Shown: positions 31,520 through 38,890 of the stretch, piece after piece
Numbering within the stretch: the first letter of the stretch is position 1
How the letters are laid out: each line of letters opens with the position of its first letter
Source: a virus
Virus record (IMG/VR): IMGVR_UViG_3300032180_000020
Span: 1-41,617 of that record
Length of the DNA: 41,617 bases
Direction: 5' to 3' (one strand)
Translations under genes and position numbers: made by a program
The notes under the pieces: model-generated
Told to the model about the DNA's origin: nothing
What the model saw: the letters and a program-made list of their open reading frames with translations, nothing else
The model's database searches: none

Positions 31520-31849
31520 CTACTCACCCAACTCCCGCCAGCCGACCCAAGAGCCAGAGCGGATGAAGAGGCGCGGTCCGAAAGCGCTAGCTAGGGCTCG
31601 GTCTACGCTGGGCCCAGCGCAGCGGTCAGGAAAGTCACCATCGCCACGGCAGTTGAGGTAGTTGCCGTCCGGCTCCCGGCTGATGACGCCGTGATCTGAG
31701 ACACTTCCAAGGTCGAGGATGGATCTGCCACGCTCAACTGTGGCATCGGCGGTGAACATAAACAATGAAGCCGTGCAGGTGGGACACAAGATCTCCTCCC
31801 CAGCCCGCGCGATCAGAACGCCCTCTAGGGGCTCAAGGGCGGCCATCAC
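31520..31849 (-). CDS. Hypothetical protein upstream of radical SAM gene
   Basis: A 109-residue protein, MMAALEPLEGVLIARAGEEI. It has CPTC at residues 22-25 and a single Cys in YLNCRGDGD; the second half is mixed (SAFGPRLFIRSGSWVGWREL). The stop directly abuts the radical SAM start, so co-translation is likely. It could be a small metal-binding partner. No family was recognised. Confidence 0.65.
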   Translation of the reverse strand: MMAALEPLEGVLIARAGEEILCPTCTASLFMFTADATVERGRSILDLGSVSDHGVISREPDGNYLNCRGDGDFPDRCAGPSVDRALASAFGPRLFIRSGSWVGWRELGE

Positions 31850-31850
31850 C

Positions 31851-32612
31851 TCAATTCACCTCAGGCGGTGGAACCAGCTGCTGCAACTCCGCCGCAAACT
31901 CGCCAAGTGCGGCGCGCCCACTCTCCGCCGCCTCCGCAACCGGAATGCCACGCGCCGCCATCTTGCTTTCCATCATCGTGATTACCCCTGCTGCCAAGTC
32001 CGCAAACCTAAACGTGAGAGCTTGGAGTTGCTCGATTGTTACCATCGCCTGTCGCTTGGCGATGATCCGCATTTCAGACTCCGCCAACTTCCGCCGTAGG
32101 TCCGTCGTCTTTCGTACCTGCTCCTCGGCCTCGAGCGCAGCGCGCCGGCGTTGTTCTGCGGTCACGCCTTCCGCGAGGACGTTCCTGAGTCGACGCAGAA
32201 TCTCCTCGACGGCATCCTTGTCGTCGTTCGGTAGCGCTGTCAGGAGTTCCTTGAAGATTGTCTGGGCCGAGAGCAGCGCCGCGCCAGCGGCGGCTTCGTC
32301 CAATCCTTGGCCGATACGCTGGAACTGCATCGACAGCACCGTTGCAGCGATCGCTTTTTCCTCCCGGAGCTCGCTTGCCTCTGGATCGGCCATGAATCGC
32401 GCGTGCCGCTCGCGTAGGGCTTCCGGAACGAAGGCCGCAAACTTGCTACGGTTACCATGTTTGTAACCGGGAGCTGCTGTGCCTCGCGCAGCCCTTCCGT
32501 TGTGGATGCGACAGCGCTCTCGACCACGGATCGGCCACTCAGTGCAGAACTGTCCCGGCTTCTTACGGAGCGGACTGCCGCACTTACCGGGAATAGGATG
32601 GTCAGAGGGCAT
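31851..32612 (-). CDS. Terminase small subunit-like protein
   Basis: A 253-residue protein from the ATG at 32612 (MPSDHPIPGKCGSPLRKKPG); an ATG at 32672 would add 20 residues with poor codon composition. The N-terminus (KCGSPLRKKPGQFC, RGRERCRIHNGRAARG) has the Cys/His pattern often present at the start of phage packaging-associated proteins, then a Lys/His/Gly linker (YKHGNRS). Residues 60-245 are all helical with a long coiled coil. Position three genes before TerL fits a packaging initiator, though a helix-turn-helix gene at 17.5-17.9 kb is a rival. The call rests on context and pattern. Confidence 0.6.
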   Translation of the reverse strand: MPSDHPIPGKCGSPLRKKPGQFCTEWPIRGRERCRIHNGRAARGTAAPGYKHGNRSKFAAFVPEALRERHARFMADPEASELREEKAIAATVLSMQFQRIGQGLDEAAAGAALLSAQTIFKELLTALPNDDKDAVEEILRRLRNVLAEGVTAEQRRRAALEAEEQVRKTTDLRRKLAESEMRIIAKRQAMVTIEQLQALTFRFADLAAGVITMMESKMAARGIPVAEAAESGRAALGEFAAELQQLVPPPEVN

Positions 32613-32658
32613 AGGGTAGCGTCGGTGTCTTAGGTGCGCGGGCTGCCTTCCTACTGGT

Positions 32659-33375
32659 TCAGCCGCCATCCCGCTTCGACTCGCCGCGCACCTCGACGAG
32701 CCAACCTTCACGCAGCCGGTCCAGGAGCGGGAGGTTGGCCTTCGCGATCAACTCAAGCGCTAGGTTAGTCGTCGCAACTGTCGGTCGCTCGTGCTCGTAC
32801 CGATGATAGAACAACTCAGCCACCACCTCCCAGGCCGCGGCCGCCGCGTGACCTCGCCCGAAGTCGTCAACGAACAGCCACGACACCCGTTGATACCGCT
32901 CAATCTCCCCGGACCCAGCGAAAACCATGGCCGGGACCTGCGCGGCCCGCACCCACAAGCAGCCCGTCTTGCGGCCGAGCGCTTGCCACGCGATCTCCGC
33001 TGCGGCGAAGCTCTTGCCGACCCCCGCCTCGCCGTACAGCAGCACTGACCACGGTTCACCGCGCCAAGCGAGGAGATCACGCCCTTCAAGGACTGGCCAT
33101 CCAGGCGGAGCGAGCTGCGGCGCGAAGGGATGCTGGACGCGGGGAGGGACGCCAACCTTAGCGAGCCTAACGGCGCGCACCAAGTCCGGGTTCTCCTCCG
33201 CCCGTCGACGCTCAACGGCTGCTTGGCAACTCGCGCAGGTATCGCCAGCTACGGAGACGGCATCAAGGCAGCCGCCAGCGCAGGGATGCCAGGTTGGGCC
33301 GTCCGGGAGCGGGAGCCCCGCTGCGGCGAACTCCTCTGCGGCTTTGACAGCGAAGAGTTTCGGCTTCTCGCTCAC
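32659..33375 (-). CDS. dnaC: DnaC-type helicase loader ATPase
   Basis: A 238-residue protein, MSEKPKLFAVKAAEEFAAAG. An N-terminal Cys cluster (Cys32, 36, 47, 50) probably binds Zn. The AAA+ domain has Walker A GEAGVGKS (115-122), Walker B SWLFVDDFG (165-173) and sensor-1 ATTN (201-204), followed by a short C-terminal part. This architecture is that of DnaC/IstB-like loaders that deliver the replicative helicase to origin DNA opened by the phage initiator, whose gene is immediately upstream and overlaps it as ATGA. No phage helicase gene is in the window, so host DnaB may be used. Confidence 0.9.
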   Translation of the reverse strand: MSEKPKLFAVKAAEEFAAAGLPLPDGPTWHPCAGGCLDAVSVAGDTCASCQAAVERRRAEENPDLVRAVRLAKVGVPPRVQHPFAPQLAPPGWPVLEGRDLLAWRGEPWSVLLYGEAGVGKSFAAAEIAWQALGRKTGCLWVRAAQVPAMVFAGSGEIERYQRVSWLFVDDFGRGHAAAAAWEVVAELFYHRYEHERPTVATTNLALELIAKANLPLLDRLREGWLVEVRGESKRDGG

Positions 33376-34382
33376 GGTGGCTTGACCCCTTTCGACTTCT
33401 CGATCGCTCGACGGAGGATGTTCTCGGTGGCCTCAGCGGAGGCGACAGGAAGGGGGACATGCCGACTCGACCCGGGCAGCGATACCTGCCGACCATTGCC
33501 GGCGGCCTCGCTCTGAACCGCCCTGAAGATGTAGCCCTCGCCCTTGCTGAGACAACCACGTGGCCCCTCGTCCTCAAGTAGCCGGCACAGTCTCTCAGCA
33601 TCACCATTGAAGACCTTTAGCCAACTCCCGATCACACCTGGAAGTGGGCGCCTCGCGTCGAAGCGGTCATAGATCCCCCAGGCTCGCTCAACTACTTTCT
33701 GCTGCGCTGTGAGCTTCTTTGCAGGGGCATCGGCGGGCGGCTTTGCCGCCGGAGTCGTAGACTCCGGTATTGCTTCTTCTTTGGAGGAAGAAGAAGAAGA
33801 AGAAGAGGTATCCGACTTTTGTGCATTTGCATCAAGTGGTTCTAGACTCAGCGATTTACAGGTTGTTTCAGCGCCGTTTTCGGCCTCATTTTCGAGGTCA
33901 TTTTCGGGGACTCGGAATGCGACAGTTGGAACCATCGGAGTCCGACTTTTGTGCATTTGCACTGCATTTGCTCTCGCGGCCTTTGTTTTCCATCGCTTAC
34001 GTGAGCTTGCGCTCCTAGACCTCCGCACTACCATGGCCGAGAGATAGCCCTTCACCAACCCCACCTGCCAAAGCCTCCCGCCACGTTCCCGCCAAGCCTC
34101 CTGAACCTCAAGCCAGATCTCATCCCATCCTGCGGGATGGTGGCAAAGAGCGCTGAGCTTACGCTGGTCGTTAGGCAAGCTACATGGTGGCCGCTGCCTC
34201 CATGCGACGCCAAGCAAGTGATGGTGAACGCCACGAGCCGCCCAACCCATCATCATCACCACGTCATCGCTATACCATTGGCTAAAGTACCACTGCACGG
34301 CTGGGGGGGCTGCGGCATCGAAGCCAGGCTCCTCCTGAAGCGCGATCACTTGGTCAACGAGCATCTCCCAACTGTTCGCCAT
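33372..34382 (-). CDS. Replication initiation protein, DUF1376-like
   Basis: A 336-residue protein, MANSWEMLVDQVIALQEEPG. The N-terminal part (VQWYFSQWYSDDVVMMMGWA, WRQRPPCSLPNDQRKLSALC) matches the DUF1376/YdaU-like winged-helix region of phage replication proteins. A basic linker, an acidic/Asn-rich segment and a run of eight Ser (SSSSSSSS, from a GAA repeat) follow. The C-terminal domain (KLTAQQKVVERAWGIYDRFD, PGVIGSWLKVFNGDAERLCR) is a typical partner. It likely binds the origin and recruits the loader encoded next. The AT-rich middle of the gene contains direct repeats that may be the origin, as in lambda O. Confidence 0.82.
   Translation of the reverse strand: MANSWEMLVDQVIALQEEPGFDAAAPPAVQWYFSQWYSDDVVMMMGWAARGVHHHLLGVAWRQRPPCSLPNDQRKLSALCHHPAGWDEIWLEVQEAWRERGGRLWQVGLVKGYLSAMVVRRSRSASSRKRWKTKAARANAVQMHKSRTPMVPTVAFRVPENDLENEAENGAETTCKSLSLEPLDANAQKSDTSSSSSSSSKEEAIPESTTPAAKPPADAPAKKLTAQQKVVERAWGIYDRFDARRPLPGVIGSWLKVFNGDAERLCRLLEDEGPRGCLSKGEGYIFRAVQSEAAGNGRQVSLPGSSRHVPLPVASAEATENILRRAIEKSKGVKPP
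33811..33971. repeat. Direct repeats inside the replication gene, candidate origin
   Basis: A 21-bp sequence starting tccgacttttgtgc is perfectly repeated at 33811-33831 and 33941-33961, and a 9-bp piece (tgcatttgc) recurs at 33963-33971. The copies are 130 bp apart, not a multiple of three, and are read in different frames (ANAQKSD and VQMHKSRT). The constraint is therefore on DNA, not protein. Two copies of tcattttcg (33886, 33898) lie between them in AT-richer sequence. This resembles origin iterons and the adjacent unwinding region in lambdoid initiator genes. Confidence 0.65.
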
Positions 34383-34392
34383 CGCCGACCGC

Positions 34393-34638
34393 CTACTCCC
34401 CTACCGCTGCGACCTGCGGCTGCTCACCTCCCGATGGCTGACTCTGCATCCAGGTGTCAAGGTCTCTCCTCGCGTAGCGGGCATGGCCGTCACCATTTAG
34501 CCGGTAGAAGCGCGGGCCGCGCCCAGAGGACCTGAGACGGGAAAGGAACTGGCGCGAGACCCCCAGGTAAGTCGCCGCCTCCCCTGGACCGTAGTAGTGC
34601 TGCTCGACCACGCGACCGCCGATGCTGATAGCCTCCAT
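34393..34638 (-). CDS. Excisionase-like helix-turn-helix protein
   Basis: An 81-residue protein, MEAISIGGRVVEQHYYGPGE, with GGAGG before the ATG. Residues 16-68 (YYGPGEAATYLGVSRQFLSR, then GPRFYRLNGDGHARYARRDL, DTWMQSQ) are a MerR/excisionase-type winged helix (HTH_17 class). It might be an excisionase or a transcription factor. No integrase is seen, and the position directly before the replication gene and after a likely promoter favours a regulator. It ends 10 bases before the replication gene start. Confidence 0.78.
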   Translation of the reverse strand: MEAISIGGRVVEQHYYGPGEAATYLGVSRQFLSRLRSSGRGPRFYRLNGDGHARYARRDLDTWMQSQPSGGEQPQVAAVGE

Positions 34639-34667
34639 CGCGCCGATCCTCCGATGTCAGGATGCAA

Positions 34668-34696
34668 AATATAGCGGGCTGCGTCCCTGAAAGCAA
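34668..34696 (-). promoter_or_regulatory. Probable sigma70-type promoter
   Basis: In the 69-base gap before the excisionase-like gene, TTGCTT (34696-34691) and TATATT (34673-34668) are separated by 17 bases. The -10 matches 5 of 6 consensus bases and the -35 3 of 6. It is unusually AT-rich for this window and points toward the helix-turn-helix and replication genes. Confidence 0.5.
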
Positions 34697-34707
34697 GGCC
34701 CCCAGCT

Positions 34708-35199
34708 TCACCACAGCCGCCGCGGCCTGTCCTCGCGGATGTAGGTCACGCCGAGCCGAGCCGCCTCCGCCCCGCCAACCCTGAACGCCTCGGCTACCGA
34801 GCCGACTGTCGCAAGGTGGCGCCAACTACCAGCCTTGTCCGCCACTCCGGCGCGCCACTCCTTCTTGCCGCGCGTCTTCTCGATCATGAACCGGGGATAG
34901 GCTACCGTACCGACGCCCCAGCGAGCAGCCTTATGTTCCAGCTTCGCAGCAGCAGCCGCAATCACGGCTGCGGCGCCGCCATGGTAGCCGTGCTGCCCCC
35001 ATCCCTCATGCGCTTCGAGACGCGCTCCGTTTGTAGTGAGTGCCATCGCCGTGCAACCGCTCGCGTCGAGCCGCAGCGAGCCATGCTGGTGGAATATGAC
35101 GCCGCGAATTGCGGCATCCAGCTTCGCCGCCGCCTCGTTCTTTGCGAACAAATCCTCCCACCGGAGCGCCAAACCCGAGAATGTAATCGAAGGGATCAA
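34708..35199 (-). CDS. Hypothetical protein, possibly fused remnant
   Basis: A 163-residue frame with a TTG start at 35199. The first ten codons overlap the part where the upstream zinc-ribbon frame continues past its stop; from ALRWEDLFAKNEAAAKLDAA onward codon composition is good. The C-terminal half (KTRGKKEWRAGVADKAGSWR, VAEAFRVGGAEAARLGVTYI) is compact alpha/beta. The true start may differ if the junction near 35160-35200 is damaged. Function unknown. Confidence 0.6.
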   Translation of the reverse strand: MIPSITFSGLALRWEDLFAKNEAAAKLDAAIRGVIFHQHGSLRLDASGCTAMALTTNGARLEAHEGWGQHGYHGGAAAVIAAAAAKLEHKAARWGVGTVAYPRFMIEKTRGKKEWRAGVADKAGSWRHLATVGSVAEAFRVGGAEAARLGVTYIREDRPRRLW

Positions 35200-35206
35200 C
35201 TGGTCG

Positions 35207-35476
35207 TCAGCAATCAGCGCATCGAAGACGGCGCGGCCCCTCCCTGATCTCGACGTTGATGTGGCGGCAAGGATGAGGGTCGAAGCTGCGATCGACGCGC
35301 AGACTCGGCGTGGCTGTCGGCGCGAAAGGGATCACCTTCGCATCGGTGTCATCGTCGCCCTCGTCACTCACAAGAACACCTCGCTTCACTCCTTCAACGG
35401 CGGCTCCTTCAACGGTCCTCGTTTTAGCTGCCAATCTTCTTCTCCGCTGTTCCTCAATTTGCCGCCTAAAATTCAT
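35207..35476 (-). CDS. Zinc-ribbon protein, apparently truncated by an in-frame TGA
   Basis: An 89-residue protein, MNFRRQIEEQRRRRLAAKTR, with CAGGAG before the ATG. A charged helical N-terminus, an acidic/Thr middle, then a zinc ribbon HPCRHINVEIREGPRRLRCA ending CADC and TGA. Beyond the TGA the same frame reads RPVDPFDYILGF, just what usually follows the CxDCG in this phage family ('C.DCG..lDP...L'), so GGA may have mutated to TGA. The truncated form still keeps all Cys/His ligands. The next gene's coding signal then begins in another frame. Confidence 0.62.
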   Translation of the reverse strand: MNFRRQIEEQRRRRLAAKTRTVEGAAVEGVKRGVLVSDEGDDDTDAKVIPFAPTATPSLRVDRSFDPHPCRHINVEIREGPRRLRCADC

Positions 35477-35540
35477 GCGGGCTCCTGTGGGGGCGCTTGT
35501 ATTTCACTCCTTGCCTCCTCTCCCATCCAGCGGGGATCAC
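35466..35540 (-). CDS. Possible micro-ORF, 24 residues
   Basis: From a GTG overlapping the RecT stop (GTGA), reading MIPAGWERRQGVKYKRPHRS to a TAG 11 bases into the zinc-ribbon gene. An internal GTG preceded by GGAGGCAAGGA would give a 13-residue peptide. Codon composition is only moderate, so this may be just leader sequence. Confidence 0.25.
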   Translation of the reverse strand: MIPAGWERRQGVKYKRPHRSPHEF

Positions 35541-36817
35541 CGCCTGCCGAAGAGCCTCTGCTGCGCCTGGATCGCCCGCGTCAACTCAAGCTCGCAGTCC
35601 GTCGCCGACTGGCCTACGGCGAGAGGGAGCCGGCTCAGCCAGGCGTAGTCAGGCTCGCCCTCGACCAGCGCGACGCCGAGATGCTTGGCCAGCGCCGCGG
35701 AGGACACCTTCGCCTGCCTGGCCGCCCTGGTGAGGCGCTCGGCCATGTCGGCCGGCAAGAACCCTAGGGGGGCTGTAGGCGGGGGAACCGATGGCCCCTG
35801 GGGGTCGGTCTGGGCCTGTGGCTCCGCTGCGACCGACGATGCTACCGTTGCGCTCGGGGAGGGCAAATCTAGCACGCTCGAAGCCACGACCGCCTCATCC
35901 GCACCCCCGGGAGGATCAGTCGAAAGCGAGGCGCTCATCGCTGCCGGTAGCGCCGCCGAAGGAGCCGCGAAGGCGTCCAGCTGCGAGCCGACCCGCTTCG
36001 GCTGGCGTGAAGCCTCCTCCGCCATCTGGCGCTCGATGTCATCGTCGGTCTGGATGCCGAGCACGATCTCGGGGCACCAGCGCCGCGCCCACTTGACGAC
36101 GCCGCTGTAGATGAGCTTCTGGTCAGGGTCCTTCCGCCACATGTCGTTGTCGGTGCGGGCATCTTTGAGCCGGAGATCTACCGTCTTCGGCGCAGCCTCG
36201 CCCTTGAAGGTCGCGGATACGGTCACTGTGCGGTCGTCGCCGGCGCCGCTGAAGGTATAGTCGAGGCGTCCCTCGATGGGAGCGCGAGCGTTGATGACGG
36301 CCGCGACGAGCTTGCCCTGCGAAGCGAGTTTCCCACCCACCTCGTAAGTCTCGCCCATCGTCGAAAAGGGATTCATCCCCCACCGTAGGGCCTGGTCCAC
36401 GACCAGGATGCAGTTCGCGACCGTCCGCTGGTCCGCCTGCCGGTAGCTCTCCTCGAACCGGTCGACACCGAGCTTCTCGCGCCATTCCTTGATCTCGGCC
36501 GGCGAAGGATCGCCTTTCTTCGGGTACCAGTACGGCCGGGAGCGCAAGTGTTTCGGGAGGAGGTCCATCTTGGCCATAAGCTGACCGATGCGCTGCATGT
36601 GCTCGAAGCTCGCGGTGTCGAGCAATGCGATGTCGCTTTGCACTACGAGCCTCTCCGGGGACTGCCGCGCGAGCGCTTTCTCGGCCGGTGGCTTGTCGGG
36701 CGGCTTCGCCTCGGCAACTAGCGGCAGAACCGTGACTGCGCCAACCGGGCCGTTAGCCGGTGCAGCGACGGGGGATGTGTCGGGTTGGACGGTTACGCCC
36801 GTGGCCTGATCGCTCAT
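35537..36817 (-). CDS. recT: RecT-family ssDNA annealing protein
   Basis: A 426-residue protein, MSDQATGVTVQPDTSPVAAP. Residues about 60-265 carry RecT features: VANCILVVDQALRWGMNPFS, TMGETYEVGGKLASQGKLV, AAVINARAPIEGRLDYTFSG, and LIYSGVVKWARRWCPEIVLG. The final 160 residues are a Pro/Ser/Ala linker plus a helical C-terminal domain (AERLTRAARQAKVSSAALAK) that could mediate protein contacts. It would anneal strands resected by the exonuclease encoded immediately upstream, with which it overlaps by ATGA. The pair supports phage recombination and concatemer repair. Confidence 0.9.
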   Translation of the reverse strand: MSDQATGVTVQPDTSPVAAPANGPVGAVTVLPLVAEAKPPDKPPAEKALARQSPERLVVQSDIALLDTASFEHMQRIGQLMAKMDLLPKHLRSRPYWYPKKGDPSPAEIKEWREKLGVDRFEESYRQADQRTVANCILVVDQALRWGMNPFSTMGETYEVGGKLASQGKLVAAVINARAPIEGRLDYTFSGAGDDRTVTVSATFKGEAAPKTVDLRLKDARTDNDMWRKDPDQKLIYSGVVKWARRWCPEIVLGIQTDDDIERQMAEEASRQPKRVGSQLDAFAAPSAALPAAMSASLSTDPPGGADEAVVASSVLDLPSPSATVASSVAAEPQAQTDPQGPSVPPPTAPLGFLPADMAERLTRAARQAKVSSAALAKHLGVALVEGEPDYAWLSRLPLAVGQSATDCELELTRAIQAQQRLFGRR

Positions 36818-37791
36818 CTCCTTGTCCTTCCTTTCTTCTGCGTGAGCCGGAAGTCCCGATATGGCTCCCGGAAATAACTGATCGAACAGCCCTCGATCGT
36901 TTTTGCCGAAACCGAAAAGCCGTCGTCGAGAACGGCACGCTCCGCCGTCCCGGTGAGGTGGAGGAGCTTCGCCTTCGCCGCCTCCATGCGTTCCTTGGCT
37001 TCCTTCGCTACGGCGCGCGCCTCGTCGTAGTCCTGCGCGGCTTCGCTCGCCAGAGCATCACCGCGCAAGTCCTTGACCAGGCCAGGCGTCGAAAACCCGA
37101 GCAGCGCCGCAATCGTAGCGCCGTCGAGTTGCCAGTCCGGCGAAGGTGGATCGTTGGCCTCGATCGACTTCCAGAACGCGATCACCTCCGCCTCGATGCG
37201 CGCCGCGACGCCGGGGTGGGCCGCCATCCGGTAGAACTGCGGATCGTTACCGCCGATCAGTGCGCCGAGGAGGCCGATCTGATGGCCCGTGCAAGCTAGT
37301 TGGTGCTGCAATTGCAACTTGATCCGGAATGGCGGCTGGCGCCGCGCCTCCTGCCATGAGCCATCAGACCAGATCCACACACCGGGTTCGATCCGCTCTG
37401 GCCAGTCCCTATATTCGAGCCGGTCCACGTTCTTCACCTCTAACGTAGCAGCCTGCGTCACACCAGCACCGATGGTCGCGCAGTAGTCTGGCGTGCAAGA
37501 CATGCCGGGCACCCCAGGATGTTCCGTGAAGCGACCCGGCACAAGCTGCCAGCCGGTCAACTCCTGGATGCCGGCGGCGATAGCGGGCTCAAGGTGCCGT
37601 CCCCAGAAAGTGCGGGGGGTGTCAACGGCGACATCCGGCAGTCTCCCGGCCTTCCGCTGCCAGAGATGGAAGCGCGTCTCAAACGGCTTGAACCGGTCCT
37701 CACCAAACTCGACGCCCCAAGGGAGCGAGAAGAGCGCGGGGCATTCCGACGCTCCGATGTTTTGCGCTCGGCGCGCGTCTAGGTTGGTCAT
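36814..37791 (-). CDS. YqaJ-type recombination exonuclease
   Basis: A 325-residue protein from the ATG at 37791 (MTNLDARRAQNIGASECPAL), coupled to the previous stop as ATGA with GGAG just upstream; the open frame to 37833 is rejected for that reason. PD-(D/E)XK motifs of the lambda Exo/YqaJ family are visible: GASECPALFSLP at the start, FWGRHLEPAI (Glu68), CTPDYCATI (Asp102), TLEVKNV (Glu118 and Lys120) and KLQLQHQLACTG. The C-terminal part is helical and continues to FRLTQKKGRTRR. It resects double-stranded ends 5' to 3' for the RecT partner. Confidence 0.88.
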   Translation of the reverse strand: MTNLDARRAQNIGASECPALFSLPWGVEFGEDRFKPFETRFHLWQRKAGRLPDVAVDTPRTFWGRHLEPAIAAGIQELTGWQLVPGRFTEHPGVPGMSCTPDYCATIGAGVTQAATLEVKNVDRLEYRDWPERIEPGVWIWSDGSWQEARRQPPFRIKLQLQHQLACTGHQIGLLGALIGGNDPQFYRMAAHPGVAARIEAEVIAFWKSIEANDPPSPDWQLDGATIAALLGFSTPGLVKDLRGDALASEAAQDYDEARAVAKEAKERMEAAKAKLLHLTGTAERAVLDDGFSVSAKTIEGCSISYFREPYRDFRLTQKKGRTRR

Positions 37792-38354
37792 CTCATCTCC
37801 TGCGTCTTCAATGGGGAGAATTGCTGCTCGCACAGAATCTCGTTGATGAGGTCATCGCCATTTGCGGCCGCGACCGCCACCAGCGCCCGCGCCGGAACCT
37901 CCTTGGACGTGAACCCTCGCCACTCACGCGGGAAGGTGAGCATGCAGAAGGTCGCGAGAGCTTCACCCACCGTCAGCGTCGGCCAGCATCGCAGGGTCGC
38001 CCCGACGCCAATAGGGGCGGAGACATCGAAGTAGCCGCGACCGTACAGCGGTGGGCTCGGGCCAATCTCAACGGCCAGCTCCCAGCCGCCGCCGTCAGGC
38101 GGTTCAAGGTAGCGCGCCTGGGTATAGAGAGCGGCTGGACAGACAACGGCGAAGACGACGGTTTGCAGCGCCTCATCCCAGCAGCAACCCTGATCAGAGC
38201 GCAAAGAGTCTGCGTCCTCGCCAGCATCGATCAAGTGACGCCGGAGGTCACGGTAGGTGTGGGAGTCGCCGATTGAAACATGCCACTCGCGGTAGCCAGC
38301 ACCCCCGAGAAGGCCAGGCGCTTGGCGTTTCCAGATACGGATGCTGTCGCTCAT
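37788..38354 (-). CDS. Hypothetical protein, 188 residues
   Basis: The start at ATG 38354 (MSDSIRIWKRQAPGLLGGAG) is preceded by GAGGGGGG; a GTG at 38429 overlapping the upstream stop would add 25 residues. Mixed alpha/beta with several Cys (SDQGCCWDEALQTVVFAVVC, TLRCWPTLTVGEALATFCML). It is coupled to the exonuclease. It may be a single-strand DNA or recombination accessory, but no motif shows it. Confidence 0.68.
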   Translation of the reverse strand: MSDSIRIWKRQAPGLLGGAGYREWHVSIGDSHTYRDLRRHLIDAGEDADSLRSDQGCCWDEALQTVVFAVVCPAALYTQARYLEPPDGGGWELAVEIGPSPPLYGRGYFDVSAPIGVGATLRCWPTLTVGEALATFCMLTFPREWRGFTSKEVPARALVAVAAANGDDLINEILCEQQFSPLKTQEMR

Positions 38355-38425
38355 GTTACCCCCCTCGCCCACGGAGCGATCGCGGGCTGCTCTTAGGACC
38401 TCCTTGGGTGTTCTCGCGGCGCAGC

Positions 38426-38884
38426 TCACGTCGGCCTCCCTTCACCCTGTGGGATCTCGAAGAGGTGGAAGACCAGGGCGCCGCTGGCCAACTGAAAGGT
38501 GCCGATGAACCGGCCGGCGAAGTCAACGGGCTGGCCAGTCCCGACGAGCCGGAAGCGCCGCGGCACCGCCGGTTCCTCGGTTGAGATGAGCGCCCAAATG
38601 CAGGGCGTTTCGCGCTGCACCTGCACGGAGAGCACTTCGGCGCCCGCTGGCAGTGCAATCTCGAAGGCGCCTTCGACTAGAAACGGGTACTTGAACACTC
38701 TCTTCATGATCAGTTCTCCTCTCCCGCCTGCCGGCAGGGCCTGCGGTTCAAGCCATGCCAGCCGATGCTGGCCGCGGGCTTGGTCGATGGGCGTTGGCTG
38801 CCAGACATCGAGCCTGGCCGCCGCTTCGAGGGCGATCTGGGCGAGCAGTGACATGACCTGGTGCGGGCGGAGGGGAAGGCGCAT
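38426..38884 (-). CDS. DUF7352-like protein with upstream in-frame extension
   Basis: The well-recognised part starts at the internal ATG 38707 (MKRVFKYPFLVEGAFEIALP), preceded by GGAGAA. Its 93 residues (EVLSVQVQRETPCIWALIST, GRFIGTFQLASGALVFHLFE) match the small beta-rich phage family DUF7352. The same frame is open back to an ATG at 38884 (MRLPLRPHQVMSLLAQIALE) with good codon composition and no stop, so the extension may be an N-terminal helix or a former separate gene. A different-frame 32-residue ORF (38808-38710, MSGSQRPSTKPAASIGW) overlaps it. Biochemical role unknown. Confidence 0.7.
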   Translation of the reverse strand: MRLPLRPHQVMSLLAQIALEAAARLDVWQPTPIDQARGQHRLAWLEPQALPAGGRGELIMKRVFKYPFLVEGAFEIALPAGAEVLSVQVQRETPCIWALISTEEPAVPRRFRLVGTGQPVDFAGRFIGTFQLASGALVFHLFEIPQGEGRPT

Positions 38885-38890
38885 CGTCAG

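Noticed and set aside
35204-35206. TGA read as an amino acid (alternative code or recoding)
   Set aside because: Many other genes in the window end in TGA with overlap to the next start, so TGA is a normal stop here; mutation or error is simpler.
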